NCBI RefSeq assembly: GCF_007830035.1
Contig: NZ_VLKN01000001.1
Location: 310,001 to 374,000 of the forward strand
DNA: 64,000 bases
Direction: 5' to 3'
Source: Luteimonas cucumeris
GTDB lineage: Bacteria; Pseudomonadota; Gammaproteobacteria; Xanthomonadales; Xanthomonadaceae
Shown here in pieces: positions 62,631 through 64,000 of the stretch. The translations under genes were made by a program, and so were the position numbers. The notes under the pieces were generated by a model. It saw only the letters and a list, made by a program, of their open reading frames with translations. It ran no database searches and was not told where the DNA came from. Every line of letters begins with the position of its first letter. Position 1 is the first letter of the stretch.

Positions 62631-63760
62631 AATTCGAAACCTTCAAGGCCGGCCGCTGGCAGCAGCGCTACCAGTACAAGAGCTTCGAACCCACGCCGGT
62701 CAACCACGACTGGACCTGGGAGGACCCGGGCATCCACGTGCTGCTGGAGTCGGCCAATCGCGCGCTGGGCGAGCTCAACGCGTTTTCCTTGATCGTGCCG
62801 GACATCGACCTGTTCATCCAGATGCACCTGGTCAAGGAAGCGCAGACCTCCAGCCGCATCGAGGGCACGCAGACCGGCATCGACGAGGCGCTGCTGTCGG
62901 AAGCGCACATCCGCCCGGAAAAGCGCGACGACTGGCGCGAAGTGCAGAACTACATCGAGGCGATGAACCAGTCGATCGACGGGCTTGACACGCTGCCGCT
63001 GTCCAACCGCCTGCTCCGGCAGGCGCATGCGACGCTGATGCAGGGCGTGCGCGGCGAGCACAAGCAGCCGGGCGAGTTCCGCAGCAGCCAGAACTGGATC
63101 GGCGGCTCCAGCCTGGCCGATGCCGCCTTCATCCCGCCGCACCATGACGGCGTGCCGACGCTGATGGGCGAACTGGAGCAGTTCTGGCACAACGACCGCA
63201 TCGCGGTGCCGCACCTGGTGCGGATCGCGATCAGCCACTACCAGTTCGAAACCATCCACCCGTTCTGCGACGGCAACGGCCGCATCGGGCGGCTGTTGAT
63301 TCCGCTGTACCTGATCAGCCACGGGTTGCTCGACAAGCCGTCGCTGTACCTGTCCGATTTCTTCGAACGCAACCGGGCCAGCTATTACGACGCGCTGACG
63401 CGGGTGCGGGCGAGCAACGACCTGAGCCACTGGGTGCGTTTCTTCCTGCGCGGCGTGGAAGAAACCGCGACCAAGGGCCGCGATACGTTCCGGCAGATCC
63501 TGGCGCTGCGCACCCAGGCCGAGGAGCAGGTGTCGTCGCTGGGCAAGCGGGTCCCCAATGCGCGCGCGGCCCTGGCGGTGCTGTATCGCCGCCCGGTGAT
63601 TTCGGCGGCCGAGCTGGAACAGGAGCTGGGCGTATCCAAGCCGACGGCGCACGCCTTGGTCCGTGACCTGGAGCAGAAAGGGCTGCTGGTGGAGACCACC
63701 GGGCAGATGCGCGACCGGCTGTATGTGTTCGATCGTTACCTTAAGCTGTTCATTGGTTAA
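62627..63760 (+). CDS. Fic-domain protein with N-terminal inhibitory motif and C-terminal HTH
   Basis: The 377-residue protein probably transfers AMP or another nucleotide group to a target. The Fic motif HPFCDGNGRIGR starts at H211. The inhibitory motif [ST]xxxE[GN] reads S75-S-R-I-E79-G80, in the N-terminal part, which marks the class II Fic type. A C-terminal winged helix follows (SAAELEQELGVSKPTAHALV). The ATG at 62627 overlaps the hsdS stop by 4 bp, so it is translated with the restriction genes. Its role there is not known. A terminator follows. Confidence 0.93.
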   Translation: MKFETFKAGRWQQRYQYKSFEPTPVNHDWTWEDPGIHVLLESANRALGELNAFSLIVPDIDLFIQMHLVKEAQTSSRIEGTQTGIDEALLSEAHIRPEKRDDWREVQNYIEAMNQSIDGLDTLPLSNRLLRQAHATLMQGVRGEHKQPGEFRSSQNWIGGSSLADAAFIPPHHDGVPTLMGELEQFWHNDRIAVPHLVRIAISHYQFETIHPFCDGNGRIGRLLIPLYLISHGLLDKPSLYLSDFFERNRASYYDALTRVRASNDLSHWVRFFLRGVEETATKGRDTFRQILALRTQAEEQVSSLGKRVPNARAALAVLYRRPVISAAELEQELGVSKPTAHALVRDLEQKGLLVETTGQMRDRLYVFDRYLKLFIG

Positions 63761-63788
63761 TGGAAATAGACTATCGTTAACTAGTGTT

Positions 63789-63817
63789 GGGGTGGCAGTA
63801 AAGGCAGCCACCCCTTT
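63789..63817 (+). terminator. Terminator-like hairpin after fic
   Basis: GGGGTGGC / GCCACCCC with a 10-nt loop is followed by TTT. It would separate hsdRS-fic from hsdM transcription. ATCGTTAA occurs on both sides (63773 and 63848). Confidence 0.65.
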
Positions 63818-63905
63818 GGCCGGAGCCACCTTCCGGGTCCTGAAATCATCGTTAAAGAAGTAAAAACAATGACTTGCAAGCACAATCGGCACTGGGTGGC
63901 AGCGC

Positions 63906-64000
63906 ATGGCCGCTGACCATACGGCTCTGGTCTCCAAGGTCTGGAACTTCGCTCATGTCCTGCGCGACCAAGGCATCGGCTACGGCGACTACGTCGAGCA
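63906..64000 (+). CDS. hsdM: Type I restriction enzyme, methyltransferase subunit (N-terminal start)
   Basis: Only the first 31 codons are in the window. They read LVSKVWNFAHVLRDQGIGYG then DYVE, which matches the N-terminal HsdM domain (VWNxAHVLRDxGxxYGDYVEQ). The modifying subunit adds methyl groups to the host's own sites. The ATG at 63906 is preceded by a TGA in its own frame 12 codons upstream. Its place after fic, with its own leader, is unusual for this group. Confidence 0.85.
   Translation, partial: MAADHTALVSKVWNFAHVLRDQGIGYGDYVE

Overview
The window is a GC-rich gammaproteobacterial chromosome segment. Gene content and order (aceF then a dihydrolipoamide dehydrogenase carrying its own lipoyl domain, glmU/glmS near the atp operon, bactofilin next to erpA, bfd-bfr), together with many heptamer and palindromic intergenic repeats, point to Xanthomonadaceae, most likely Lysobacter or a close relative. 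The assignment comes from protein character and repeat style, not from a database search.

Layout: 1-2343 is the end of pyruvate dehydrogenase E2 plus E3. 2568-3689 holds a small conserved protein and an outer-membrane beta-barrel protein. 4410-12116 is the complete F1Fo ATP synthase operon atpIBEFHAGDC, with a terminator at its end and tandem-heptamer palindromes in every spacer from atpH onward. 12127-14007 is a GtrA-like protein and glmU. 14201-21805 (minus strand) is a six-gene unit: periplasmic adaptor, ABC ATPase, two FtsX/MacB-type permeases, an NtrC-type sigma54 activator and its histidine kinase. It is preceded by a perfect sigma54 promoter, an IHF-like site and palindromic upstream sites, so it looks like a self-regulated export system. 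21992-28413 carries glmS, a second outer-membrane protein paralogous to the first, dinB, a TfoX C-terminal-domain protein, msrC, a TMEM175-like protein and bioD.

28630-38793 holds two RND efflux systems arranged divergently around a TetR regulator. The adaptor and pump genes of the second are separated by a 265-bp three-stem palindromic element. 38871-44136 carries a YeiH-type exporter with a divergent LysR regulator, a phasin, queD, tRNA-Met(CAT), rppH and the iron genes bfd and bfr. 44298-50977 holds a hybrid sensor kinase with a degenerate REC-GGDEF-EAL protein, two membrane proteins, bactofilin and erpA. 50978-58356 is repeat-rich: nudC-ampE lies between two copies of a ~590-bp duplicated palindromic unit, followed by an MFS-acyltransferase fusion gene, a broken small gene, a ~42-bp tandem array and a purA fragment. 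58357-64000 is a type I restriction-modification locus in the order hsdR-hsdS-fic-hsdM (hsdM is cut by the window edge).

The most distinctive signals are the sigma54/IHF/enhancer arrangement upstream of the ABC export operon, the three-stem element between the RND genes, compensatory changes in the hairpin of the duplicated units, the tandem array, and the purA remnant beside the restriction locus with its embedded Fic gene.
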